Shown here one piece after another: positions 41,302 through 49,853 of a stretch of 49,853 nt of DNA. Positions within the stretch are counted from its first letter, which is position 1. Every line of letters begins with the position of its first letter. Origin of the DNA: CBFHWY01 sp965659675 (GTDB lineage: Bacteria > Bacteroidota > Bacteroidia > Flavobacteriales_G > Salibacteraceae); assembly GCA_965659675.1 (NCBI GenBank), contig CBFHWY010000009.1:1-49853 (forward strand). The letters are read 5' to 3'. The position numbers were made by a program, and so were the translations under genes. The notes below the pieces were generated by a model. That model did no database searches, was not told the DNA's origin, and was given only the letters and a program-made list of their open reading frames with translations.

Positions 41302-44300
41302 TTACTCCACTACCAGTTTTATCATATTTCCTTCACTTTCAACAATGAAGTAAACCCCAGAGCTCAATTCGCTCACATCGAGGTTTCTCGCTTGTTCTTT
41401 AGATAGTAGGAAGTTTCCTAACACATCCATCACGCGAACATTCGCCACTCTGTTGAATTGTACAAGGTCTCCGTTAACAGGGTTAGGGAATACCTTGAAG
41501 TCGCTAGTTGAACGCACAACCTTGATCGACACAGTATTGGCAAGTGTTGTAAAAGAGTATGGACCTTCCCAGTCACTATTCTTAGTTGCACATATCTGGC
41601 GAACATAGAATTCGTAAGCAGTGGTATCACTAAGACCAGTCAATGTATAAGGACTGCTTACACCAGTGATTACCATTCCAGTTCCTGGAGTGAAACCAGA
41701 TACTCCATATTCGATATCCGCTGTTGAAGCTCCCATCCATGAAAGATCAGCCTCGGTTGAATCAACCGCATCCACGTTCACAGTGGTTGGAACCAGGCAT
41801 ACACTCGTATCAATATCACTTGAGAAACGTGGGAAGATCTGATATCCTGATAAGTAAGGAGCTGTTCCATCGAATTGTCCTCCTACACCAGTAAGATCAA
41901 ATGTTCCTTTTGGTGCACTTGTCCAATCATTGGTGATATCCATATCAGAATCGATCCTTATTGCGAGTGTATCGAAGTTTGGCGTAACGATGTCAACATT
42001 AAAGCTTCCACTCGTTCTCCAGTCGTTCGTATCGGCAACGTAAACATCTCTCAACTGAATGTACTCACCTTCCGTACTTTCATCCAATGTTGTAACCACA
42101 GCTGGATCTTTCAAGGCAACATTAGAATCAAGTACAGTGATCGAGTCAACCCTTAATTCTGCAAGCCCGTTAAATTGAATTAGAATACCATAGGCCGTAA
42201 TAGAATCCCCTACTGTTGGAGTGGAGTAATTTGAAACATCATTGAAATTAAAGATGTTAATTCCACCAGTACTGTCATACATATAGAAAGAGTAACCACC
42301 ATTTCCATCATAGTCTGGAGTGAATACTACACCCGTAAGGGCAGCGCGCTCGTTCAATGAATCTAAGATACCTTCAGAGTCTACGGTCTCAATGGTTGCG
42401 ATGTCTCTTGCAGGAGGCATGTAGTTCGCAGGCCAGCAAGAGTTTGCTGCTCCAGGAGAAGTTCTGTGTCCATTCAGACGATTGCTTTCTCTCCACCAGT
42501 TGTTTGGATCATTATTATCTGTTGCAGGATCACAAAGTACATGCGATGCTCCAAACCCATCCGATTGGTAATCCCATGCGCCTCTGTCGTCGTATAGTAC
42601 ATAGTCTACCGTATCGCCCACAGTATTTACAATGAGGATGTCCTCACCACTGTTACTAAGGCCTCCACCGGTCCACTCATAGGTAGCACTTACGGAGAAA
42701 GCCTGATCGAGCGCAGCGCTGTCGCCGGCGATGATCATATAAGCTCCTGAGGCAAGTGTTGCTCCTGCTGGGAAAGTGAAATCAAATCCCTGAGTGAAGC
42801 TCATTCCGCCAAGTGTGGCTGGTACAAAAGCATCATTATAGATCTCTATGAATTCTAAGGTATCAGACGAACTTAAGTCGTTGTACATGATCTCCGTGAT
42901 CATGATCGCTGGAGTAGAAGAGTTCCAGAGGAAGTCAAAACTGTAGCTTGTATCAAGTCCAATATTAAATGCGCTCACGATATTGTTAAGTACCTGAAGG
43001 TTGGTGAGGGATCCATTGGTCAATGGGCTCGCTAAATTCAGACTTGCAGTATCTAAGCTAGCATTTAAGGTAATGTTGTTGATCGGTATGCCTATGCTGT
43101 AATTTGCGACATCTGTTGCAGTGGTAGCATCCATGCTGTCACTGAAGATCACTTCAATAACCGAAGCGCTCACGGGGCTAGCAGAAACTACACTTGGCGC
43201 CGTACGGGTAGTAAGCGTCAATGGGCCAACCCAGCTTGAGGCACCTGAAATAGGACCACAAGTATCCTGAACGTAAATATCATAAGTCGTACCTGGCATC
43301 AGGCCGTTGATCGTATAAGTGGTACCAGTCACATTCATGACCATGGTTCCAGCACCCAGACTGAATCCGTTTGCTCCATATTGAATGTTCGCTGCACTCG
43401 CACCTCCTGAGGTCCAGCCAAAGAATACTGAAGTATCGAGGATAGTAGCAGGAGTTAAACTTGATGGTGCAGCACATGAATTGCTGATGGTGCTGAACGA
43501 GTAAGGTCCAGACCACAAACTTGTAGACGTTGTGCTGCAGCTATCCTTGATGTAGAATTCATAAGCCGTTGCAGGACTAAGACCTGTAAGGGTGTAAGGG
43601 GAACTAGTGACGCTAACTTTAGTTCCTTGACCTAAAGTGAAGCCAGTCGCTCCGTACTCTATAACTGCATTCGATGCTCCGCCAGATGTCCAGCTAATAT
43701 CAGCGCTGTTTGTGTCAATATTGCTAGTAGAAACGCTAGTGGGCATATTACAAGGAGCAGTACTAGCAGATAACCTGATGTTATCCATTATAAACTCTTC
43801 ATCGCCAGATTCAACTCTCACTTTTACTCGAATAGAAACATATGCGCCTGTTCCGGTAATTGAAGCACTGAAGTCAGTTAGCGTGTCATCAAGTGCAACA
43901 TCACCTGCAACATCACCACCGTCGTAATTCATATTTGAATCATAGTACAAAGGGCCAGTATTGAATTGATTTCCCGCACCGGCTGAATCAGCACAGAAGT
44001 ACATTACTTTACTGTAATTCCCACCGTCTATTTTCACTTGAACAGCCACGGTATCTCCGTTACCACTTCCTCCCCCGAAGTCATTCAAAGCCTTGTCGTA
44101 ACGACCACTAGTGGGATTTCCGGCTGCCGCCATATGAATATTTAATCCACTTGCACCTCCGATATACACTGAATCGATCGTAAAGGTCACCTCACCATTA
44201 CTTGAAGTAGAACCTGCATCACCAGAGTTGATATCCTCAAAAGCGATCACGTGTGTGCTATCTGCTCCTACAATTGTAAAATTAGGACCTGCAGAGCGTC

Positions 44301-44472
44301 CATTTATTACGCTTACAGAATCATTTAAGATATAATCTTCAAAACCATCATCAAAAAGGTGGCTGATGGTCCAGCCTGTAGTATCTTCAAAAGACTCCTG
44401 AAAGAAGACCTGTTGTGCGTTAATGCTTCCCAAAAGCAGGGTAGCAAAAATTGAAAGTATTAATTTTTTCAT
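41302..44472 (-). CDS. Large secreted multidomain protein with lamin-tail domain and T9SS type A sorting signal
   Basis: 1056 aa. Signal peptide MKKLILSIFATLLLGSINAQ; an N-terminal beta-rich domain (20-240); two FnIII-like repeats (about 241-330 and 333-425) and a third at 893-978; an SbsA-like Ig domain (427-515); a lamin-tail domain (522-680, MITEIMYNDLSSSDTLEFIE); a segment resembling OB-fold/DUF5689 modules (688-890); and a C-terminal T9SS type A tail (DFKVFPNPVNGDLVQF ... VRVMDVLGN ... LSSGVYFIV). It is exported through the Por secretion system and attached to the cell surface. No catalytic domain is seen; probably adhesin or structural. Each FnIII-like repeat has a Cys pair. Confidence 0.85.
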   Translation of the reverse strand: MKKLILSIFATLLLGSINAQQVFFQESFEDTTGWTISHLFDDGFEDYILNDSVSVINGRSAGPNFTIVGADSTHVIAFEDINSGDAGSTSSNGEVTFTIDSVYIGGASGLNIHMAAAGNPTSGRYDKALNDFGGGSGNGDTVAVQVKIDGGNYSKVMYFCADSAGAGNQFNTGPLYYDSNMNYDGGDVAGDVALDDTLTDFSASITGTGAYVSIRVKVRVESGDEEFIMDNIRLSASTAPCNMPTSVSTSNIDTNSADISWTSGGASNAVIEYGATGFTLGQGTKVSVTSSPYTLTGLSPATAYEFYIKDSCSTTSTSLWSGPYSFSTISNSCAAPSSLTPATILDTSVFFGWTSGGASAANIQYGANGFSLGAGTMVMNVTGTTYTINGLMPGTTYDIYVQDTCGPISGASSWVGPLTLTTRTAPSVVSASPVSASVIEVIFSDSMDATTATDVANYSIGIPINNITLNASLDTASLNLASPLTNGSLTNLQVLNNIVSAFNIGLDTSYSFDFLWNSSTPAIMITEIMYNDLSSSDTLEFIEIYNDAFVPATLGGMSFTQGFDFTFPAGATLASGAYMIIAGDSAALDQAFSVSATYEWTGGGLSNSGEDILIVNTVGDTVDYVLYDDRGAWDYQSDGFGASHVLCDPATDNNDPNNWWRESNRLNGHRTSPGAANSCWPANYMPPARDIATIETVDSEGILDSLNERAALTGVVFTPDYDGNGGYSFYMYDSTGGINIFNFNDVSNYSTPTVGDSITAYGILIQFNGLAELRVDSITVLDSNVALKDPAVVTTLDESTEGEYIQLRDVYVADTNDWRTSGSFNVDIVTPNFDTLAIRIDSDMDITNDWTSAPKGTFDLTGVGGQFDGTAPYLSGYQIFPRFSSDIDTSVCLVPTTVNVDAVDSTEADLSWMGASTADIEYGVSGFTPGTGMVITGVSSPYTLTGLSDTTAYEFYVRQICATKNSDWEGPYSFTTLANTVSIKVVRSTSDFKVFPNPVNGDLVQFNRVANVRVMDVLGNFLLSKEQARNLDVSELSSGVYFIVESEGNMIKLVVE

Positions 44473-44546
44473 TGTTTTTTGATATCAAATTCAGACGCGA
44501 AAGTATGTCAATTTCGCTTTATCAAGGTTACCAAAGCCTTAAGAAT

Positions 44547-47500
44547 TTACTCTGAAGGGGCGATGGTAAATATCTGTTTTTCAGTAATGGTAGCTCCTGT
44601 GGGCTCAAAAGCTTCAAAAAGGGCAATGTAGATGCCGGGAGCAAGTGGACTACCCGTTTCCGAAGTGCCATTCCAGGAGCTCGATCCTTGTGTTGGAACG
44701 GGCTCATTGTTCAATAAGCGAAGTACTTCCCTTCCATTATCGGTGTAAATGGTGATGGAAGCCGCGTAGGCAGAAGACTCCGGAAGATTCCAGTGAAAGT
44801 CGATATGATCATAGAAGCCATTGTTATATGGAATAAAAAGCTCGGGTTCCACATAAAAAACCTCGCTCACTTCACCTGGGGTATTTCTAATGGAGTTTGG
44901 TCTACCGGGCGTTCCCTTCGGCCCATTGACAATGGGCGGGCCTGTAGTAGCAGAGGACCAGTTCCTGGCGTCGTTTGAGATCTGATCTGTTCCGTACTTC
45001 TCCAGTGAGATGCCATTATCATCTTCGATCACAGGGTGATGCATAGCATCTTCATAGAACATATAGTCGATGGTATCGCCTGCTTCATTCAAGAGATAAA
45101 CCCAGCCTTCATCATTATTATATGATGGAAGTTTGTTTTCCAGAACTAGCGCATTCACGGCGATCATAGTTTCAGGTGTGTCATCATAATAAAGTTCAAG
45201 CACCGATTCAGGATCTTCACTTAAGAGGAGGTAATTTTTAGTGACATCAACGGAGCGAAGCATTGCGGCAGGAGTTTCACTCAAGGGGATCAATGACTCC
45301 ATTTCATTCTTTTCTGCATCGTAATCACCCAGGTAAAGCTCGTCAAGCCGAATTGACTTCCCTGAATTATTGTAAAACTCCAGGTAGTCTTGTCCATCGG
45401 AGTAATATGGGTTAAAGAGGATCTCGTTGATCAGTAGATCTCCTTTTTGGGCTTTCACAGGACTGATGACCTTCGTTTCGAGGAATGGATTACCCACACA
45501 GTCAGATAAGAGTTCATTTTTCAGCATGAAGCTGTCCTGCTCAGGCAAGGGGTTCATCTCTGTCCAAAGTAAATAGCTGTTTCGGCCTTCCTCAAAGGAA
45601 GAAATAGAATCTATGTCAAGACTTAAATTAGGAGTACTGAGCTCAAAGGCTGGCCATAGTAGGTCGATGTCATAAACCCTTTCGCTGAGCGCTAAGAATA
45701 TGCTCGAGTCGGAGTACCAGTAACATTGCAGCGCTTCAATTGGTTGCTCATCAGGATTCAAATTAGCCACAGAATTTGTTGTGCCAAAACTATTCCCGGT
45801 CGGACTCACTGAAGGAAGCCAGTTTGATTTCCCTGCACAAGGGTTGTTCTTATCGATCATCTCCAAACTCCATCCACCTTCTTTTTTGGAGTCATCACCA
45901 TCCACTTCAAACCAATCATCCTCATAATTCACATCATGGATCAGCCTTCCATTGGCATCGGTCAGGCTCAGATCATCTCCAGTATTGTTCAAGCTTGGCC
46001 AGGAGCTTACTCCAACCACGGTCAAAAAGTCTCTTTCAAACTGATCTTCTTCGCCAGCCGGACAAATGATGGCGTGTGTTCTTTTTGGAATATTTCCAGA
46101 TGGGATCTCTGTGCTGCTAGAGGCATCTGAGATGAACAAACCAGCGATGGACAGGAACTCATCGGAGTTATTAAAGAGTTCAATGAATTCGGAAGTGGGT
46201 CGACCTGTGCCTTCTTCGGCTGGAACCGGATAGACTTCGGTCATCAATATCTCAAGACTCGAAGCAGGGGATCCAATGCCAAAATAGCGATAAGAGCGAG
46301 TGAATTCTTCGCCATAGCAGTCAAAAACCCGCGAAGCAGAAATGGTATAGTCGGTGCCAGTATCAATTCCATTCGGAAACTCTATATCCAGAAAGTCTGT
46401 TCCGAATTGGAGGATCTTCAAACTGTCTTGTGCTATTCCATTGCGGTAAATTCGGGCATTTTTACTCTGATTTGTATCAATACTACGACTAAAGAACATC
46501 CGTGCGGATGATGCATCGATGACCAAGATATTTTCGATAATGATGGCTTCGCTTGGTTTACTGGTGTCGTAAACAGAATTCAGGCTTCCTGGAGTCCCTC
46601 CATCAATACTTTCAGAACCTTTCCAGTTCGACTTTCCGTCGCACGGAGAATAAGGATTGATCTTTTCTATACTAAAACCACCACTTTCTTTTGAGTCATC
46701 CTGATACCAACTGAGGTCATATTGAATTTGATCGATGATCTCAGCTTGTTCATTTTCAAGTATGATCTGATCACCAGAATTATTGAGAGCCGGCATATTG
46801 CTCACACTCAAGATCTCGCCATATCCAGCCAGATCAGCCGAATCACCTGGGTCACATAGGATCAGATATTCACCAGGATCGAGCCAATGGGCCTGAAGGC
46901 TTACAGTGTTTGAAGCATCAGATAGCTGCCAGTTATTTAAGTTGATGAACTTTTGAGAGCGATTAAAGAGCTCGATGTACTCTACCTGAGGAAGAGCTAC
47001 GGGCGGATTGGGATCAGCCATGAACTCATTGATGATGATATCCTGAAAGACACTTTGCTCAGCTACCCTGGCGAGAAAGCTCAGGCTGTCAATCACTCGA
47101 ATGTTTCCCGATCTGTCGGATTGATTAGAAACAAGGATGGTGTAAGCCTGGCCATTGCTCAAATTTGCACTGAGTTTGAGTTCAATGGCTAAGGAGTCAT
47201 TGCTGAGATTAGCTGCTGAAATACCCGGACCCGAAGAGAGGTTGAAGTTTGAAACATTCTGGGCGGGCCCTGCATCCAGGGCTTCACTATAGCTGAGGAT
47301 CAGCGAGTCTAGCCCCACCATTTCTACCCCTTGAAGCTCAGGAGCAAGGGTGTCAAGAATGTATGGACCAGCGTAGATATCGTCAAAGAAGAATTTATTG
47401 GATCGGGTAGAGGTATAATCACAAAGCAGACCAATAAAACTATTGTTCTGGTAGGTGGTGTCTTGTGCGGTTCCTTCATTTTGGTAGTCGTATTGGCCTT

Positions 47501-48008
47501 GATTGTCGCTCCACAACTGCCAATTACCAAGGTGGTCTCTTCGCACCCGAACACGAACCTGAGAGGGGTCGGTGTTTACGCTGAAATCCTGGCCATCGAT
47601 CAATAAAGTGAGATTTGCTGCGGAGCGATCAGTATCCTGCCTAAAAAGAGAGACATCCCGATCTACGCCACCAACCCTCACGAAGTAGCCTTGAACATCA
47701 CCCCTCAGATCAGAGGTGTCACTGATCAGATAAACATAGGCCTGATTACTTGAAGAAGGCCTAAAGTCCAAATTCAGATAGAAAGACCATTCTGTGCTAT
47801 CAGCATTTGAGAAAGAACTCACCAAAAAGGACTCATCAATAACGGCCTGATCATTCAGCTTTAGTTGCTCGCTTTGAACAACAAAATTGGTGTCCATACC
47901 ACTCCAGCTTGGATTATTTGTAAAATCACCATCACTGAAATCATCGAAGATCTGCGCTTTGAGGTTAAGGCTTAAGCTGATCAGAAGAAAAAGAAAATAC
48001 TTTCTCAT
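44547..48008 (-). CDS. Large secreted protein with three Ig/lamin-tail repeats
   Basis: 1153 aa from ATG 48008, where a signal peptide (MRKYFLFLLISLSLNLKAQ) begins; an upstream in-frame start at 48104 would bury it. A lectin-like N-terminal domain (about 20-215) is followed by three copies of an Ig-like module plus lamin-tail domain, with cores IIINEFMADPNPP...VEYIELFN, ILMTEVYPVPAEE...SEFIELFN and LLINEILFNPYYS...DYLEFYN. The C-terminus (ITIYTDNGREVLRLL...GSPLAPGIYIAL) is FlgD-Ig-like. A clear type A tail is missing. No enzymatic motif. Located 74 bases upstream of the other large protein in the same direction. Confidence 0.82.
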   Translation of the reverse strand: MRKYFLFLLISLSLNLKAQIFDDFSDGDFTNNPSWSGMDTNFVVQSEQLKLNDQAVIDESFLVSSFSNADSTEWSFYLNLDFRPSSSNQAYVYLISDTSDLRGDVQGYFVRVGGVDRDVSLFRQDTDRSAANLTLLIDGQDFSVNTDPSQVRVRVRRDHLGNWQLWSDNQGQYDYQNEGTAQDTTYQNNSFIGLLCDYTSTRSNKFFFDDIYAGPYILDTLAPELQGVEMVGLDSLILSYSEALDAGPAQNVSNFNLSSGPGISAANLSNDSLAIELKLSANLSNGQAYTILVSNQSDRSGNIRVIDSLSFLARVAEQSVFQDIIINEFMADPNPPVALPQVEYIELFNRSQKFINLNNWQLSDASNTVSLQAHWLDPGEYLILCDPGDSADLAGYGEILSVSNMPALNNSGDQIILENEQAEIIDQIQYDLSWYQDDSKESGGFSIEKINPYSPCDGKSNWKGSESIDGGTPGSLNSVYDTSKPSEAIIIENILVIDASSARMFFSRSIDTNQSKNARIYRNGIAQDSLKILQFGTDFLDIEFPNGIDTGTDYTISASRVFDCYGEEFTRSYRYFGIGSPASSLEILMTEVYPVPAEEGTGRPTSEFIELFNNSDEFLSIAGLFISDASSSTEIPSGNIPKRTHAIICPAGEEDQFERDFLTVVGVSSWPSLNNTGDDLSLTDANGRLIHDVNYEDDWFEVDGDDSKKEGGWSLEMIDKNNPCAGKSNWLPSVSPTGNSFGTTNSVANLNPDEQPIEALQCYWYSDSSIFLALSERVYDIDLLWPAFELSTPNLSLDIDSISSFEEGRNSYLLWTEMNPLPEQDSFMLKNELLSDCVGNPFLETKVISPVKAQKGDLLINEILFNPYYSDGQDYLEFYNNSGKSIRLDELYLGDYDAEKNEMESLIPLSETPAAMLRSVDVTKNYLLLSEDPESVLELYYDDTPETMIAVNALVLENKLPSYNNDEGWVYLLNEAGDTIDYMFYEDAMHHPVIEDDNGISLEKYGTDQISNDARNWSSATTGPPIVNGPKGTPGRPNSIRNTPGEVSEVFYVEPELFIPYNNGFYDHIDFHWNLPESSAYAASITIYTDNGREVLRLLNNEPVPTQGSSSWNGTSETGSPLAPGIYIALFEAFEPTGATITEKQIFTIAPSE

Positions 48009-48090
48009 TTGAGGTGGTGAATTTAAGTTAGTTATTGGAAAAAAACCTTCATTTCGTCTAAACAAAAGCTTAATTTGACCTTCATCACTT

Positions 48091-48119
48091 TTTGCTCCGT
48101 ACAATTTTCGTTACATTTC
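48091..48119 (+). promoter_or_regulatory. Candidate promoter of LEA type 2 gene
   Basis: TTTG (48091-48094), 17 bases, then TACATTTC (48112-48119), one mismatch from TAnnTTTG. It lies 28 bases before the TTG start at 48148. Confidence 0.35.
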
Positions 48120-48147
48120 GGCCGGTTAAGCAAGCCGCACAACTATT

Positions 48148-48615
48148 TTGAAACGAATCCGAATCATCGCTATTGCTGTACTCGTTCTGAGTGCCGCAGT
48201 TTGGGCTCTGTCATGCAACTTCATGCAGGATGTTGAGCTTGTGGGTGTTAAGAAAGCCCAGGTAAAAAGGGTTACCTCAAAGTTTGTAGAGTTAGACCTT
48301 TGGTTACATATTGATAATCCGAACAAGTTCAATATTCAGATCACAGAAACGGATCTCACCGCCTATTTTGATACCTTGAAGATCGGAAAGGCCGTTCTGA
48401 TGGAGCCTTTTGATATTCCTGCTGGTGCAAATGGAGAGTTTCATTGTCCGATTCACGCCGATTTTGACAAAGGATTCGCAGGGAAATTGGGTTCTTTCGT
48501 AAAGATTGCGCTTTCTGGACCGATCAAGATCCGGATCAAAGGTGATATCACGGGTAAAGCTCTTCTTATGAGCAAGACCATGGAGATCGACCTGGAGGAG
48601 AAGATCGACTTCTGA
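48148..48615 (+). CDS. LEA type 2 (WHy-domain) family protein
   Basis: 155 aa. The hydrophobic N-terminus with ALSC (residues 3-23) looks like a lipoprotein signal. The rest is a beta-sandwich of the LEA_2/WHy type: VELVGVKKAQVKRVTSKFVEL, LWLHIDNPNKFNIQITETD, IPAGANGEFHCPI. In bacteria such proteins are linked to desiccation or stress protection, without a defined reaction. TTG start; a TAA in frame seven codons upstream rules out much extension. A DUF255 gene follows in the same direction after 46 bases. Confidence 0.82.
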   Translation: MKRIRIIAIAVLVLSAAVWALSCNFMQDVELVGVKKAQVKRVTSKFVELDLWLHIDNPNKFNIQITETDLTAYFDTLKIGKAVLMEPFDIPAGANGEFHCPIHADFDKGFAGKLGSFVKIALSGPIKIRIKGDITGKALLMSKTMEIDLEEKIDF

Positions 48616-48637
48616 TCTTTTGTCTGCCCATTGGCGC

Positions 48638-48645
48638 TATATTTG
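48638..48645 (+). promoter_or_regulatory. Candidate -7 element of DUF255 gene
   Basis: TATATTTG matches TAnnTTTG, 16 bases before the ATG at 48662. TTTG at 48619-48622 is 15 bases upstream, slightly short for a -33 element. Confidence 0.35.
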
Positions 48646-48661
48646 CAGCACATTCTTTCCA

Positions 48662-49853
48662 ATGAATTTCAAGTTACTTCTGAGTATTGCTGTCCTTCTT
48701 GTATCACTCACCAAATGTGATGAGGGAGGAGACAAACACGATTCCGACATGAGTCAACACAAATACACCAACAAACTGATCGATGAAAGCAGTCCTTATC
48801 TGCAGCAACACGCACACAATCCAGTAAACTGGTATCCCTGGGGTGAGGAAGCACTTAAACTCGCTGAGGAGCAGGACAAACCGCTGTTGATCAGTGTGGG
48901 ATATTCTGCTTGCCATTGGTGTCATGTGATGGAGGAAGAGTCCTTTGAGGATACAGCGGTTGCTCGCCTGATGAACGAGAATTTCATCTGCATTAAAGTG
49001 GATCGAGAAGAGCGTCCGGATATCGATCAGGTGTATATGGATGCGGTTCAGCTGATGACAGGCAGAGGAGGATGGCCACTGAATTGCTTTGCTACACCGG
49101 ATGGTAAACCCTTCTTTGGGGGAACCTATTTTCCGAAAGAAGATTGGGTGAATGTTCTCAAACGATTATCCAATGAATTTGCGAATAATAAAGAGAAAGT
49201 TTACGAATATGCTGATCGACTCACCGAAGGAGTGAAACAAACCGAGATCATCAGCTTCAACAATCGGGAGCCTAAATTCAAAAAGGAGGTTGTTGATGCC
49301 GCAGTGGACAACTGGAAAGACAGCTTTGATGACACATGGGGAGGGCCAAACCGAGCACCAAAATTTCCATTGCCAAACAATTTTGAATTCCTACTTCGAT
49401 ACGGAAGCACCTACAATGATGCTATCGTGAACGATCACCTGGATCTCAGTTTGGAAAAAATGGCCTGGGGTGGGATCTATGATCATTTGGGAGGTGGTTT
49501 TGCCCGTTATAGCACTGACGTGCAGTGGAAAGTACCTCATTTTGAAAAGATGCTCTACGATAATGCACAGCTCATTACGCTGTATTCCAAAGCATATCAA
49601 AAGGATAAGAAGGAATTATATCGCTCTGTGATCGAAGAGAGTATTGAATTTGTCGAGCGCGAACTAAGTCATAAATCGGGTGCCTTTTATTCTGCGCTTG
49701 ACGCCGACAGTGAAGGTGAAGAGGGTAAATTCTATGTCTGGCAAAAGGAAGAGGTAGAAGAGGCTTTGGGAGAAGATTTTAAGGTCTTTGCCGCTACTTA
49801 TAGCATCAATGCCATGGGTCGATGGGAACATGGAAATCATATTCTGATGCGCA
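48662..49853 (+). CDS. DUF255 thioredoxin-domain protein (YyaL/SSP411 family), 5' part
   Basis: At least 397 codons; the 3' end runs off the window. A hydrophobic N-terminus ending LTKC suggests export, with a poor lipobox (Lys before Cys). The mature start NKLIDESSPYLQQHAHNPV and the thioredoxin-like domain with GYSACHWCHVMEEESFED are the family signature; Cys-His-Trp-Cys is the redox pair. The following part (TGRGGWPLNCFATPDGKPFFGG; DHLGGGFARYSTD; PHFEKMLYDNAQL; ALDADSEGEEGKFYVW) is the start of the alpha/alpha-barrel resembling glycan-processing enzymes. Biochemical role is not established. Confidence 0.92.
   Translation, partial: MNFKLLLSIAVLLVSLTKCDEGGDKHDSDMSQHKYTNKLIDESSPYLQQHAHNPVNWYPWGEEALKLAEEQDKPLLISVGYSACHWCHVMEEESFEDTAVARLMNENFICIKVDREERPDIDQVYMDAVQLMTGRGGWPLNCFATPDGKPFFGGTYFPKEDWVNVLKRLSNEFANNKEKVYEYADRLTEGVKQTEIISFNNREPKFKKEVVDAAVDNWKDSFDDTWGGPNRAPKFPLPNNFEFLLRYGSTYNDAIVNDHLDLSLEKMAWGGIYDHLGGGFARYSTDVQWKVPHFEKMLYDNAQLITLYSKAYQKDKKELYRSVIEESIEFVERELSHKSGAFYSALDADSEGEEGKFYVWQKEEVEEALGEDFKVFAATYSINAMGRWEHGNHILMR

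Overview
The window looks like chromosomal DNA of a Bacteroidota bacterium, most likely Flavobacteriales (the Cryomorphaceae/Schleiferiaceae side is a guess). Three things point there: repeated TAnnTTTG -7 promoter elements and little sign of Shine-Dalgarno sequences; lineage-typical genes and gene orders (DUF4271 beside hemD, ftsX-DUF3098-uppP-truB-queA, a type IX secretion sorting tail, lamin-tail proteins, FtnA-type ferritin); and the TetR-TolC-adaptor-RND efflux arrangement. It is gene-dense. I see no tRNA, rRNA, CRISPR array, insertion sequence or prophage. No stretch over 300 bases lacks a gene; the largest gap is 267 bases (36562-36828).

Layout. 1-988: 5' part of uvrC (minus), cut by the left edge. 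1076-1957: a MerR regulator with a cobalamin-binding module, divergent from uvrC. 5435-1954 (minus): asnS-rpoN-PAP2-like operon. 5602-12187: efflux operon (TetR, TolC, adaptor, RND pump) with a candidate operator palindrome in front. 12219-13094 (minus): CPBP protease, its stop codon sharing a terminator hairpin with the pump operon. 13182-19541: dusB, polA, two uncharacterised exported proteins, dprA. 25264-19526 (minus): yceI, DUF4271, hemD, terminator, rnpA, ctpA, O-antigen-ligase-like gene. 25297-27002: glutaryl-CoA dehydrogenase type enzyme plus a lipoprotein. 27513-27004 (minus): ferritin. 27622-30174: RNase R and a single-domain response regulator.

The most striking region is 36561-30166 (minus): an ECF sigma factor, crtI, crtB, idi, a 6-pyruvoyl-tetrahydropterin-synthase-like gene, folE, an SDR protein with altered catalytic residues, and a class I photolyase. 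All eight are co-directional and overlap or lie within 6 bases of each other. This reads as one transcription unit for photoprotection and light response: carotenoid synthesis, pterin/folate supply and DNA photorepair. A perfect 12-bp palindrome overlaps the promoter in front of the sigma gene. The CarH/LitR-like MerR-B12 protein at 1076 has the W-x9-EH and ExHxxG signatures of cobalamin photoreceptors and is a plausible, unproven controller.

36829-41231: cysC, then ftsX, DUF3098, uppP, truB, queA, ending in a bidirectional terminator. 48008-41302 (minus): two very large secreted proteins with lamin-tail and Ig/FnIII-like domains. 48148-49853: a LEA type 2 lipoprotein-like gene and the start of a DUF255 thioredoxin-domain protein, cut by the right edge.
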